This document shows, piece by piece, positions 17,216 to 25,362 of a DNA stretch of 64,000 nucleotides (its first letter is position 1; the number at the start of each line of letters is the position of its first letter). Location: positions 1 through 64,000 of the forward strand of contig CAYVRT010000006.1 of assembly GCA_964453115.1 (NCBI GenBank). The letters are read 5' to 3'. Source of the stretch: JAIWNK01 sp964453115 (GTDB lineage Bacteria > Chloroflexota > Anaerolineae > Anaerolineales > Anaerolineaceae). The translations under genes and the position numbers were made by a program. A model generated the notes under the pieces. It saw only the letters and a list, made by a program, of their open reading frames with translations. It ran no database searches and was not told where the DNA came from.

Positions 17216-17385
17216 ACCCCGCCATGCCGTGTGCTGCGTAGTTTTGAACCTGCAAAAGCAGGTCGGGATCCGCTACGGAAGTTTCGCCTTGGCCAAAGCC
17301 TATCGCGGCACAAGCCGTAATATGGATCCCCAAAAACAGGTGTTGGCCCAAAACCGGTTTTGCCGCATCACGAACACAGCAGGGT
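17216..17385 (-). ncRNA. ssrS: Probable 6S RNA
   Basis: An untranslated 170-nt segment between a TATAAA box and a terminator folds as 6S RNA does. The closing stem pairs the ends (ACCCTGCTGTG... with ...GCACACGGCATGGCGGGGT). Near the 5' end, TGTTCGTGATGCGGC resembles the conserved GUUCGcAAGCGGG of 6S RNA. GGGATCC/GGATCCC and CCGTA/TACGG pairs build the apical stem. On the 3' side of the central bubble, CCTGC-TTTT-GCAGG forms the small hairpin followed by GTTCAAAAC, comparable to the GGUUCAAGG element of E. coli. 6S RNA binds the housekeeping sigma factor-RNA polymerase holoenzyme. The minus strand is chosen from these motifs and the flanking signals. Confidence 0.65.
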
Positions 17386-17391
17386 ATTTAT

Positions 17392-17397
17392 TTTATA
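17392..17397 (-). promoter_or_regulatory. -10 box of the 6S-like RNA
   Basis: TATAAA (within TATAAAAT) on the minus strand, 6 nt before the inferred RNA 5' end at 17385. No consensus -35 hexamer is visible. Confidence 0.5.
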
Positions 17398-17433
17398 CCA
17401 CAAACAGGCCCTTTTGGGTAGACGATTTTTTTG

Positions 17434-18045
17434 CTAGACGGACATTTGCCGCCTTGCAGCCACAAAGTGACACGCCGATCCCCCGCGACAGGCTACACAT
17501 TGCACCTCGCGGCCCTCAAAATCACCATAGCGCTGCCCCAGCAAAATATCGAGCAATCCACCCGCAATTCCCGCCCACAAAAAACACACTGGGTGCAATG
17601 CAGGCCCGGCGTGCATTCGCCAGGCCTGCGCCTGTTGAGCATGATGCACCTCAAAGGTTAACGTCTGCTGTACCTCATCCAATGTCACTGCTTCCATTCG
17701 CCCCCAGCCCCAGCAGTGAATCACCATCATCAAAGCTGCCAGCCGGTCATCCACATGCCTTGTGGATGGAGCTGCCAGAGCAGCCCACTCTGCGCTGCTC
17801 ATCACATCCAAAAATGTTACGTAAGCCGCCCACTGTGCCGAACTACAGAGCGCCCGTTCAAATTCGGCGCGTTTGTCTGGGTCTTCGCGCAAGATGCGCA
17901 AAAGACCCACATTTGCCAACGTCATCAAACCTGCTGGAGCAAGCAACAATCCCATCCCCATTTGATCCATTGCACCCAGGTGATCATCCCCAAACAACCC
18001 CAGGCCCAAAAAAGCTGCCCGCAAATCAGCTTCTTGCAAGTTCAT
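17434..18045 (-). CDS. V4R-domain protein, second of a pair
   Basis: 203 residues. The C-terminal half resembles the 4-vinyl-reductase (V4R) small-molecule-binding domain: CWGWGRMEAV, then, close to the end, EVQCVACRGGSACHFVAARR, the conserved Cys-rich tail. The N-terminal half is helical and unassigned. It overlaps the upstream paralogue by 20 bp, so the two are co-translated and may form a heterodimer. V4R domains occur in bacteriochlorophyll-biosynthesis protein BchJ, XylR-type regulators and stand-alone sensors. No DNA-binding domain is visible here. Confidence 0.65.
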   Translation of the reverse strand: MNLQEADLRAAFLGLGLFGDDHLGAMDQMGMGLLLAPAGLMTLANVGLLRILREDPDKRAEFERALCSSAQWAAYVTFLDVMSSAEWAALAAPSTRHVDDRLAALMMVIHCWGWGRMEAVTLDEVQQTLTFEVHHAQQAQAWRMHAGPALHPVCFLWAGIAGGLLDILLGQRYGDFEGREVQCVACRGGSACHFVAARRQMSV

Positions 18046-18607
18046 CTCTGTCAGCCTCCACCCGAAACGAACATCGGTCAGCCCCCACAGTCAGGCAAGT
18101 GCGCTCAACAACTGACACCCGTTCCAGCGACAAATCACCAGCCAAGGCCACCGCCGCCTGTAATCGCCCTGCCACCACAGCGCAAAAGCTAACCTCGCGC
18201 AACGGCCACATCCAACGTTGCATATTTTCCAAATAGGCCTCCGCCACAGCATTATTACGCGTCCAAACCCGCCCGCTTTGCGACGTAATTTCCTCCCATT
18301 CAAAACGGCCCCAGCCCTCCAAACGCATCAGGTCAAAGCTCAACAGCAGTCGCTCGGTTGGCTGAGCCTTGCGCCAGGCCTCTGCACCGCCCAGCAGCTT
18401 TTCCTGAAAGTGATAGAACTGCTCAGCCGTTGCCCGTTGAACATGTTCCAGCCCCGCCATGCCCAGGGACTGCTCAACCGTCACCAGCCAGCCGGTCAGG
18501 AACTTGACCGGCAGGTAAGAAGCAGACTGACCAGCAAAACCTATCCGGCCCTGTGCCACATCAAAGCGCAACTCTCCACGCAGCCCAAACACCATCTCGC
18601 TTGCCAT
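18026..18607 (-). CDS. V4R-domain protein, first of a pair
   Basis: 193 residues from ATG 18607 (GGAG seven nt upstream). It is paralogous to the next gene: both have a WGR-E motif (here LEGWGRFEWEEI) and a Cys-containing V4R end (here CLTVGADRCSFRVEAD). The N-terminal part suggests a helical sensing region with FLTGWLVTVEQSLGM. Ligand and partner are unknown. It ends the plus-strand-facing side of a divergent region shared with thpR. Confidence 0.65.
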   Translation of the reverse strand: MASEMVFGLRGELRFDVAQGRIGFAGQSASYLPVKFLTGWLVTVEQSLGMAGLEHVQRATAEQFYHFQEKLLGGAEAWRKAQPTERLLLSFDLMRLEGWGRFEWEEITSQSGRVWTRNNAVAEAYLENMQRWMWPLREVSFCAVVAGRLQAAVALAGDLSLERVSVVERTCLTVGADRCSFRVEADRDELARS

Positions 18608-18665
18608 TTGGATGCTCCTTATCCTCCATTCTATCACAAGCCTCAAAAACAAGCCCTCAAAATCC

Positions 18666-18695
18666 TTGACAGACTCCGCCGCATCAGGCTATACT
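18666..18695 (+). promoter_or_regulatory. sigma70-type promoter of thpR
   Basis: TTGACA (18666-18671), 18 bp and TATACT (18690-18695), 55 bp before the start codon. Confidence 0.65.
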
Positions 18696-18750
18696 TTTCT
18701 CAGCTAGGGGGCAACTGTTGCACCCCAACCATCTATTGGAATGGGAGTTT

Positions 18751-19329
18751 ATGGACGCAATCCGCTCATTTATTGCAATTGAATTATCACCAGAGATGCA
18801 GGCCCAATTAAGCCAGGTGCTGCACAAACTCAAAGAACAGATTCCAACCGGCGTACGCTGGGTGCCTGCCGGCAGCATTCACCTCACGCTCAAATTTTTA
18901 GGGGAATCCTCACCCAACAACATCGCCATTTTGAGCAAAAGCCTGCCAGCAATTGTTGAGCGCTATGCAGGGTTTGAATTGAGCATTGGTCAGCTAGGCG
19001 CATTCCCAAACTTGCGTCGCCCGCGTGTCATCTGGGTCGGTGTGCAGGCCCCATCCATCCTTAGCGAACTGCAACACAGCATCGAGCGCGAAACGCAACA
19101 CCTGGGCTACGGGCCCGAAGAGCGCTCCTTCTCTCCACATCTAACGCTGGGGCGCGTCAACCAGAATGCCAGCCCACAAGAAGTCAGCCAGATTGCAGCT
19201 GCATTAAGCAGGCTAACCATCCATCACCTGGGTAACTTGCTCGTGGAAAAGGTCGTGCTGTTCCGCAGCGAATTGCTGCCTGGCGGGGCGCGCTACACCC
19301 CAATCGCCAAAGCCATGCTCAAGGTTTAA
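18751..19329 (+). CDS. thpR: RNA 2',3'-cyclic phosphodiesterase (2H family)
   Basis: A 192-residue 2H phosphoesterase with both active-site tetrapeptides: HLTL at residues 44-47 and HLTL at 130-133. Length and layout match ThpR/LigT, which opens 2',3'-cyclic phosphates on RNA and shows 2'-5' ligase activity in vitro. The start at 18751 gives MDAIRSFIAIEL, the usual family beginning, with GGGAG ahead. It is monocistronic between a promoter and the tRNA-Gln terminator. Confidence 0.9.
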   Translation: MDAIRSFIAIELSPEMQAQLSQVLHKLKEQIPTGVRWVPAGSIHLTLKFLGESSPNNIAILSKSLPAIVERYAGFELSIGQLGAFPNLRRPRVIWVGVQAPSILSELQHSIERETQHLGYGPEERSFSPHLTLGRVNQNASPQEVSQIAAALSRLTIHHLGNLLVEKVVLFRSELLPGGARYTPIAKAMLKV

Positions 19330-19360
19330 AAAAAGCACCACCTCACGAAGAAGGTGGTGC
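19328..19360 (-). terminator. Intrinsic terminator of tRNA-Gln
   Basis: On minus, GCACCACCT (19360-19352) pairs with AGGTGGTGC (19343-19335) around an 8-nt loop and is followed by seven T. It begins 8 nt after the tRNA 3' end and touches the thpR stop codon. Confidence 0.85.
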
Positions 19361-19367
19361 CGGCAGG

Positions 19368-19438
19368 CTGGGGGCAAAGGATTCGAACCTCTACAAACAG
19401 ATCCAGAGTCTGCTGTCCTGCCGTTAGACGAGCCCCCA
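19368..19438 (-). tRNA. tRNA-Gln (anticodon CTG)
   Basis: The minus strand begins TGGGGGC and ends GCCCCCA plus discriminator G, giving a complete 7-bp acceptor stem. The anticodon arm GCAGA-CTCTGGA-TCTGT carries CTG (decodes CAG). The T-arm AGAGGTTCGAATCCTTT is canonical. The 3' CCA is not encoded. It has its own promoter and terminator. Confidence 0.93.
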
Positions 19439-19447
19439 GTGCGTTCG

Positions 19448-20266
19448 CTATTCTACTACCATTGAGCCATTTCGTCCAGGGTTTTGAATTGGCTCGCACA
19501 TGAACTCCTCATAGGTCACTACTGGCTCAAATCCCAATCGCCGATAACAGGCAATTGCCGGGGCATTATCCGCCAACACGTTCAGCCCAATAACAGTCAC
19601 GGTTTTCAGCAACGAACGGCAAAGCTGTGCCGTCACCCGCCCTGCCAGACCCTGGCCGCGCCGTTCTGGCAGGGTTGTGATGTTCCCAATGGCCGCGGCA
19701 CCATAGCGCGGCGAATAGACATGCACACCACCAGCGCTGAGCAACCGCCCATCTTCCCACAACCCCACATATTGTCCGGTCTGCAACATGCGCGGGTCAA
19801 ACCAGTTGCCCGGATAGGCTGCGGCATAGAGCTGTTGCAAAGCGCCCAAATCCTCCACCCCTAATGGCAGCACACCGCTTGCATCGGCCTGCATCAACCG
19901 TTCCACATCCCGCAGCGCCATCTTCCAATACAGGCCATGTGATTGCACAGCATAGTGTGCCTGTAAATCACGCACCAAACCCGGCGTCAGGTGTGCATAA
20001 AAGCGCCCCGGCAAATGCGGCCGCATCTGCTGCAACCAGCCAGGTGAAGATCCGCCCTCGCGCTCCTGCACCAATAAAACAACCGGGTCAATACCCCGAT
20101 AGAGCAAAGCCAGTTGTTCAATCGTCGGCTGCTCGCCCAGTGCATACCAGGTTGTATAAGGCCAGAAGAAATCATCCAGGTCACCCAATTCATACAAATA
20201 ACGCTCCACATCCTGACGCAGAAACTGCTCAATCTGCGCCCGGTCTTGCAACTTAAACACACTCAT
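19448..20266 (-). CDS. GNAT-family N-acetyltransferase (FR47-like)
   Basis: 272 residues. The N-terminal ~130 residues are a variable domain. The C-terminal GNAT core has the acetyl-CoA loop TLPERRGQGLAGRV, an upstream beta strand GNITTL and the end motif ADNAPAIACYRRLGF. The start is ATG 20266 (MSVFKL) with GAGGAG five nt ahead, overlapping the end of the ABC permease gene. The substrate is unknown. It is the last gene of the exporter operon at 20.3-25.0 kb, so it may modify or protect against the exported compound. Confidence 0.78.
   Translation of the reverse strand: MSVFKLQDRAQIEQFLRQDVERYLYELGDLDDFFWPYTTWYALGEQPTIEQLALLYRGIDPVVLLVQEREGGSSPGWLQQMRPHLPGRFYAHLTPGLVRDLQAHYAVQSHGLYWKMALRDVERLMQADASGVLPLGVEDLGALQQLYAAAYPGNWFDPRMLQTGQYVGLWEDGRLLSAGGVHVYSPRYGAAAIGNITTLPERRGQGLAGRVTAQLCRSLLKTVTVIGLNVLADNAPAIACYRRLGFEPVVTYEEFMCEPIQNPGRNGSMVVE
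19450..19478 (-). promoter_or_regulatory. sigma70-type promoter of tRNA-Gln
   Basis: TGGACG (19478-19473), 17 bp and TAGAAT (19455-19450) on the minus strand, inside the 3' end of the acetyltransferase gene, 11 bp before the tRNA. Confidence 0.55.
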
Positions 20267-20268
20267 TC

Positions 20269-21504
20269 TCACTCCTCAAAGCGAAAACGCCACACACCCA
20301 GGCCAAAGAACAGCACCGCCATTGCCAGCAGCAAGACCGCCGGCAACCATACGCCCTCCAGCCCCAGCCCGCGCGTAACGACATTCTGAAAGCCCAAAAT
20401 TGCCCAGTAATGGGGCGTAAAATATTCCAGGACCGGAATGCGAATGGATGGAAACATCGAACCGCTCACTACCGCCATCACCAGCACAATCACCATGGTT
20501 AATCCATCCGCCTGCCCCAACGATTTTGCCACTGCGCCAATTAAAATTCCCAACCCCACCACGCATAACGCCGCGCACACAACCAACAACGCCAACGCCA
20601 GCGGCTGATTGCCAAGCGAGACGCCAAACGCCAACCGCCCAAAAGCCAGGACAAAGATGAACTGCGCCAATGAAATGAGGAAGAAGGGCAAAATCTTGCC
20701 AGCCAGCAAAGTTGCCCGCCGGGTTGGGGCTGTCAGCAAACGCCGCAAGGTGCCAATTTGCCGTTCTTCCAGCAATGTAATCGCCAGCGAAGGCACCAGG
20801 AAGAACAAAAACATCAGGCTATAACCCGGCACCAGGCTCTCCATCAGGGTAGGCGGGCGGGTGCGTTCCCCACCCTGGAGCGGCATCAGTTCCACCCGCA
20901 CCAACGGGTCATCCAATGCCTGCTGCACCTGCCCCGAAACAACGCCCTTAATCCCCAAGGTAATCAATTCCTGGAACAAGGCCGCCTGTTGCTGATCCAT
21001 ACCTTCCCCCCACTCGCCGATCGAATCCTGCACGCCACGCTCCACCCCGCGCGAAACTTCAGCATCCACAATGAAGGAAGCCAGGGCCGATTGGAGCAAG
21101 CCGGTGACAATGCTTGCGCGCTGGGCACGTGCCGGATCCACAATCACCTGCATCAGCGCCCCCTCCTCTGACTTCAACTGTGTGCTGAAGTCTGCTGGAA
21201 TAATCACCGCTGCCATCAAATCGCCACGTCCCACCCGTTCACTCGCCTCAGCCAGTGTCTCAAGCTCCAGCACCTCAAACGAATCGGACTCGCTCAGCAA
21301 GCGCAGCACTTGGAGCCCCGCCCGCCCTTCATCCTGATTGACAACGAAGACTGCCACGCGCACCGAATCGCCACGATCGCCAAACACCGCCCCCATCACC
21401 CAAATGAACAACAGCGGCACAACAAACAACACAAACAATTGGACGGGCCGTTGCAGCCAGATTTTAAAATCCTTGCGCATCAATGCCAGAATTTGTTGCA
21501 ACAT
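20269..21504 (-). CDS. ABC-2 type permease (DrrB/YhgE-like)
   Basis: 411 residues from ATG 21504 (GAGGTGAGAG ahead); an alternative ATG at 21522 overlaps the upstream stop. One N-terminal helix, a ~170-residue extracytoplasmic domain rich in acidic residues, then five C-terminal helices with the ABC-2 signature around EERQIGTLRRLLTAPTRR. It is paralogous to the preceding gene; together they would form a heterodimeric export channel driven by the ATPase at 22776-23741. Confidence 0.82.
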   Translation of the reverse strand: MLQQILALMRKDFKIWLQRPVQLFVLFVVPLLFIWVMGAVFGDRGDSVRVAVFVVNQDEGRAGLQVLRLLSESDSFEVLELETLAEASERVGRGDLMAAVIIPADFSTQLKSEEGALMQVIVDPARAQRASIVTGLLQSALASFIVDAEVSRGVERGVQDSIGEWGEGMDQQQAALFQELITLGIKGVVSGQVQQALDDPLVRVELMPLQGGERTRPPTLMESLVPGYSLMFLFFLVPSLAITLLEERQIGTLRRLLTAPTRRATLLAGKILPFFLISLAQFIFVLAFGRLAFGVSLGNQPLALALLVVCAALCVVGLGILIGAVAKSLGQADGLTMVIVLVMAVVSGSMFPSIRIPVLEYFTPHYWAILGFQNVVTRGLGLEGVWLPAVLLLAMAVLFFGLGVWRFRFEE

Positions 21505-21514
21505 CTCTCTCACC

Positions 21515-22768
21515 TCACTCATCCGCATCAAAACGCAACAAAGCCACGCCAAAACCGATTGCCGCAATCCCCAACAAAACCGCCAGGTTTGGCAACACAT
21601 CCACCAGGCCCTGACCGCGCACCATCAAATCCTGATAGCCATCCAGTGCCCAGCGATGCGGCGTGATGTAACTGATCGTACGCAAGAAAGGCGGCATTAA
21701 ATCCAGCGGAAACATACAACCGCCCAACAACGCCGAGAGGATCAAAATTGGCGAAAGCACCGAGCCCAAGCGGGTTGTTGCGACAGCCAGCCCCAGCCCC
21801 GTCGCCGAAGCAACCAGTGCAACGGTCACGAGCAGCAGGGCAAACAAATCGCGCCCCAACCCCAGGCCAAAAATCAGCGCCCCGGCTGCAAACATGACCG
21901 CCACTTGCACAACACCAATACACAGCGCCGAGGCCATCTTACCCAAGAGCAGCGAGCGCACCCGCACCGGTGCGCACAGCAGCCGCCGCAGTGTGCCGGA
22001 ACGTTTCTCATCCCGAATGACCGAGCTTAAATACCCAATGATGAAAAACACAAACATGACCGTATATCCTGGTACCGTTTGCTGATAAGTATCGGGAATT
22101 TCGGTCAAAGAAAAGCGCTCCGGCTGCACCGTCTCAATTCGAATTGCAGCACTGTCTTCTGTATCCTCAGCAATCGAGAATTCGTTCAGCCCTCCCGGTG
22201 CAAAAGCCGAAACGACCATCATCTCATCCAGCGCCTGCTGAGTCGAATATTGTAGCGAAATCCGCACCGCCGCCCCGTTCAACACGCCTTGCACCTGTTG
22301 CCGCCGCTCGGCATCTCCCGCCGGATCATAGACCAGAATGAGTTCCGTCTTTTGCCCGGCAACGACCGCCTCACTGAAGCCAGCCGGAATGATCAATGCC
22401 AGCCGACGCCCATGCTGCTCGAGAAGGTACTCCACCACTCGCTCATCACAGGCCATCCCCAACTGTGCGCAGGCCGGGTCTTCGGTCAGCCCCAAGGCCT
22501 GCACCTGCTTCAGGGTGTAATTCTGCTCCAGGTCAAGGCTCTGCTGCAAATCTTCCAACAGTCGCTGCGCCTGCTCTCCACCATCCCGATTCAAAACCGG
22601 CAGCAAAATCTGACGGTTATCCGCCGCAACGCCATAGCCATCCCCGCTGCCCAGCGCAAAGCTAACCGGCAAGATGAAGCCAAGCGGCATAAGAAACAAA
22701 GTTGCCAGCAAGCCCACATCGCGCAGCAAGACGCGAAAATCATTCTTGAGGACGATCCACCATTTCAT
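21515..22768 (-). CDS. ABC-2 type permease
   Basis: 417 residues, MKWWIVLKNDFRVLLRDV start. The architecture matches its neighbour: one N-terminal helix, a large extracytoplasmic domain (with Cys in DPACAQLGMACDERVVEY) and C-terminal helices following EKRSGTLRRLLCAPVR. It begins 7 bp after the ATPase stop. Such permease pairs export lipids, drugs or antibiotics; no substrate can be assigned. Confidence 0.82.
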   Translation of the reverse strand: MKWWIVLKNDFRVLLRDVGLLATLFLMPLGFILPVSFALGSGDGYGVAADNRQILLPVLNRDGGEQAQRLLEDLQQSLDLEQNYTLKQVQALGLTEDPACAQLGMACDERVVEYLLEQHGRRLALIIPAGFSEAVVAGQKTELILVYDPAGDAERRQQVQGVLNGAAVRISLQYSTQQALDEMMVVSAFAPGGLNEFSIAEDTEDSAAIRIETVQPERFSLTEIPDTYQQTVPGYTVMFVFFIIGYLSSVIRDEKRSGTLRRLLCAPVRVRSLLLGKMASALCIGVVQVAVMFAAGALIFGLGLGRDLFALLLVTVALVASATGLGLAVATTRLGSVLSPILILSALLGGCMFPLDLMPPFLRTISYITPHRWALDGYQDLMVRGQGLVDVLPNLAVLLGIAAIGFGVALLRFDADE

Positions 22769-22775
22769 GATTGCC

Positions 22776-23741
22776 TCACTGCCGCAACGATTTGCCAGTC
22801 AAATGCAGGAAAACCGTCTCCAGGTTCGGGTCAAGGGTTTCAATCGAAAGCATCGCCACATCTCGTTGCCGGAAGAATTGAATCAATTGTAACAACGCCT
22901 CATCCGCCGAATGCTGAGCTTCCACCTTGAGCAGCGCCTTGCTGCCAGCCTGCCCCTCTGTTGCCGCCAAGAACTGTGCCAAACGCACCTCGCTCAACGC
23001 CTGCACTCCAGCCAGCAATCCTGCATCCTCATGCAACAACCCAATCCGAATAATCCCACCGCCCAACATGCCAATCAACCCCTTGGGCGTATCGAGCGCA
23101 ATCACCCGTCCACGATCCACAATCGCAATCCGGTTACAGAGTCTTTCTGCCTCTTCCATGTAATGGGTGGTATAGAGAATAGACATCCCCTGTTCACGGT
23201 TCAGGCGCTCCACACTCTCAAAAATGTGATTGCGGCTCTGCGGGTCAACCCCCACAGTTGGCTCATCCAGAAACAAAAGTTTGGGGCTGTGAATCAGGCC
23301 TACGGCAAGGTTAATGCGCCGTTTCATCCCACCGGAATAGGTCTTAATCGGGTCGTTGCCGCGCTCACGCATTGCCACATAATCTAAGACTGTTTCAATG
23401 CGGGCGCGCAGGTCTTTGCCATGCAGCCCATACATTTCACCAAAGAAGCGCAAGTTGTCGCGAGCGCTCAGGGTCGGGTAAAGCGCCAGGTCTTGCGGAA
23501 CAACCCCAATCTGTCGTTTAACCAGATCGGGATTGCCCTCCAGGTCATGCTCTAAAATACGCACTGTCCCACTCGTTGGCGGAAACAGGCCCGTCAACAT
23601 GCCAATGGTTGTGCTTTTGCCCGCCCCGTTCGGGCCAAGCAGCCCAAACACTTCGCCTTCCTCAATTGTCAGGCTAATGCCGGTGACCGCCGCAAACTCG
23701 CCATATTTTTTCGTCAGTTCTCGCGCCTCTAAAATACTCAT
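22776..23741 (-). CDS. ABC exporter ATP-binding subunit (DrrA-like)
   Basis: 321 residues with Walker A GPNGAGKST (36-44), signature TYSGGMKRRINLA, Walker B LLFLDEPTVGVDP and the switch His in TTHYMEEAERLC. The C-terminal ~95 residues are the extra domain seen in DrrA-type exporters. The ATG overlaps the stop of the TPR gene by 4 bp (ATGA). It energises the permease pair encoded immediately downstream. Confidence 0.87.
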   Translation of the reverse strand: MSILEARELTKKYGEFAAVTGISLTIEEGEVFGLLGPNGAGKSTTIGMLTGLFPPTSGTVRILEHDLEGNPDLVKRQIGVVPQDLALYPTLSARDNLRFFGEMYGLHGKDLRARIETVLDYVAMRERGNDPIKTYSGGMKRRINLAVGLIHSPKLLFLDEPTVGVDPQSRNHIFESVERLNREQGMSILYTTHYMEEAERLCNRIAIVDRGRVIALDTPKGLIGMLGGGIIRIGLLHEDAGLLAGVQALSEVRLAQFLAATEGQAGSKALLKVEAQHSADEALLQLIQFFRQRDVAMLSIETLDPNLETVFLHLTGKSLRQ

Positions 23742-24568
23742 CTCATACTCCCTGTCAACTGATCCAGATAAGCCCGGGCAGCTGTCAGCCCAGCCCCCGA
23801 AACCTGTGCCACTCGCTTCAAAGCCTCTGCTTTTTCACCCCGCTGCAGCAGGTCCTGCACCTCACGCCGCACCTCCGGCGGCAAACTGACCTCCGATTTC
23901 GGCAAATCTTGCAGCGTGACCAATTCAGCCTGCACTTTCTGGCGGAGTGTTGCATCCTGTGTGCCTGCCAGACAGGTTCTCAATGCCTCTGCCGCCTCAC
24001 GGCGGCGCCCCAGCGCCTTAAGCGCCTGCGCCATTTCATAATACAAAGGCGGTGAATTGGGATCGCTCATCAGCGCCTGCGAAAAATCGCGCTGTGCCTC
24101 GGCTGCATCTCCCATCGCCAAATGCAGCCGCCCGCGCCCGGCCAAAAAGCGCATCTCCCCCTCACCGAGGGATACAGCCCGGCTCAGGTCTTGCAACGCC
24201 AGGCGCAACTGACCGGCACGCTGATAGAACAAACCGCGCTGAAAGTAACCCTCCGGGTTGCCAGGCATCAATTCAATTGCCCGATTCAATTCCAATAGCG
24301 CACGAGCCGGTTGCTGTTGCATCTGATAGATGGTCGCCAACGCCAAACGCGCCCCGGGATGCAAAGGTGACAACTCCACAGCCAGGTGAATTTCCTGCAA
24401 TGCTTCGTTCAGCCGCCCCATGCGCCGCAAGGCATCACCGCGCGCCAGGTGCAGTTCCGGGTCAGGCCCACCCAGGGTTAGCGCCTGTTGATAGGCGCGT
24501 AACGCCATCTCAAACTGCCCCTGGGCAAGATATTGATCGCCCAATTGGTGATAATAGGCTGCGTTCAT
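23738..24568 (-). CDS. TPR-repeat protein with C-terminal L7/L12-like helix motif
   Basis: 276 residues. About six 34-residue TPR units cover residues 1-205 (for example YLAQGQFEMALRAYQQAL at the start). The last 45 residues have GEKAEALKRVAQVSGAGLTAA, like the C-terminal helix-loop of ribosomal protein L7/L12, a small module found at the ends of unrelated bacterial proteins. No signal peptide is present. It is a likely cytoplasmic scaffold. Its gene overlaps both neighbours by 4 bp, so it is co-translated with the ABC exporter. Confidence 0.7.
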   Translation of the reverse strand: MNAAYYHQLGDQYLAQGQFEMALRAYQQALTLGGPDPELHLARGDALRRMGRLNEALQEIHLAVELSPLHPGARLALATIYQMQQQPARALLELNRAIELMPGNPEGYFQRGLFYQRAGQLRLALQDLSRAVSLGEGEMRFLAGRGRLHLAMGDAAEAQRDFSQALMSDPNSPPLYYEMAQALKALGRRREAAEALRTCLAGTQDATLRQKVQAELVTLQDLPKSEVSLPPEVRREVQDLLQRGEKAEALKRVAQVSGAGLTAARAYLDQLTGSMR

Positions 24569-25044
24569 TGGTTCTTAGGGCGCCCCATCCACCATGCTGC
24601 CAGGCCCGTTGCCGCGAACACCAACAGTTCATCAAACGGCAAGGGAATAAAACCGCCCACCAATGGGTACAACCCGGCAACCACCAGCGGAATGAGGGGA
24701 GCGCGCGACAGGCCCGGCTGCCGCCGCAGCGCCAGCACATAGGTCAAAACTGCACACAGCAGCATCACCGCAGCATCATCCAACCCGCCCGGTAAGAAAT
24801 CTGGCAAAACATTGTAAGCCACACCCAGCAGAAAGGGTAAAATGACCATCCAGCGCTGCGGATGTTGAACACTAACCAACATTAATGCCGAGACAGCAAA
24901 GTTTACCCCAAAAATTGTCAGGGCCAACAGCGAACCGGTCTTCAAATCTACCTGCCACCAGCCCAATGCCAAGCCCAACACAGGCAAGAGCAACGCCAGC
25001 CCGAGAAAAACCAAAGCCATCCAGGCACGCGCACGGTCGCTCAT
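24565..25044 (-). CDS. Multi-pass membrane protein, unknown function
   Basis: 159 residues from ATG 25044 (GAGG eight nt upstream); a TTG at 25086 would add 14 residues with a weaker site. Five or six hydrophobic segments and a conserved-looking VLPDFLPGGLDDAAVML stretch resemble small membrane proteins of the YkvA/DUF1232 type, but the match is weak. It is the first gene of the exporter operon and overlaps the TPR gene by ATGA. Confidence 0.5.
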   Translation of the reverse strand: MSDRARAWMALVFLGLALLLPVLGLALGWWQVDLKTGSLLALTIFGVNFAVSALMLVSVQHPQRWMVILPFLLGVAYNVLPDFLPGGLDDAAVMLLCAVLTYVLALRRQPGLSRAPLIPLVVAGLYPLVGGFIPLPFDELLVFAATGLAAWWMGRPKNQ

Positions 25045-25095
25045 CCCCGGTTCCTCACTTTCTGTTTTGGCCACAAGGCCAATCAAGGTGATTCG

Positions 25096-25284
25096 TTACG
25101 AAATCGAAATTGCCTGTTCCGGGCAATCATCCACCGCCTGCCGTACATCGGCTTCCAATTCTGGCGGCACCACATCCACAATCACAATTGCAATATTATC
25201 TTCATTCAGCTTAAACACCTGCGGAGCGATTGATTCGCAAACACCACAGCCAATGCAAGTGTCAGGATCAACAAAAGCCTTCAT
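25096..25284 (-). CDS. Ferredoxin, single-cluster [4Fe-4S]/[3Fe-4S] type
   Basis: 62 residues with one C-IGC-GVC motif (Cys-x2-Cys-x2-Cys) near the N-terminus and the distal CP at DDCPEQAI, as in small soluble ferredoxins of actinobacteria and Thermotoga type. The acidic surface and AISIS end are typical. ATG 25284 has GGAGG ahead; the longer frame to 25350 contains the promoter. It is a cytoplasmic electron carrier. The redox partner is unknown. Confidence 0.88.
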   Translation of the reverse strand: MKAFVDPDTCIGCGVCESIAPQVFKLNEDNIAIVIVDVVPPELEADVRQAVDDCPEQAISIS

Positions 25285-25320
25285 GTGAAAACCTCCAATA
25301 GAAAATATACCAACAAAGCA

Positions 25321-25350
25321 ATTATAGACGCGTGGACAAGTTTCCGTCAA
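25321..25350 (-). promoter_or_regulatory. sigma70-type promoter of the ferredoxin gene
   Basis: TTGACG (25350-25345), 18 bp and perfect TATAAT (25326-25321) on the minus strand; leader about 30 nt. Confidence 0.7.
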
Positions 25351-25362
25351 TATCCAACCACT

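Noticed and set aside
17216..17385. 6S-like RNA on the plus strand
   Set aside because: The long hairpin folds either way, but the 5' GTTCG motif, 3' GTTCAA motif, upstream TATAAA and downstream terminator all agree with the minus strand only.
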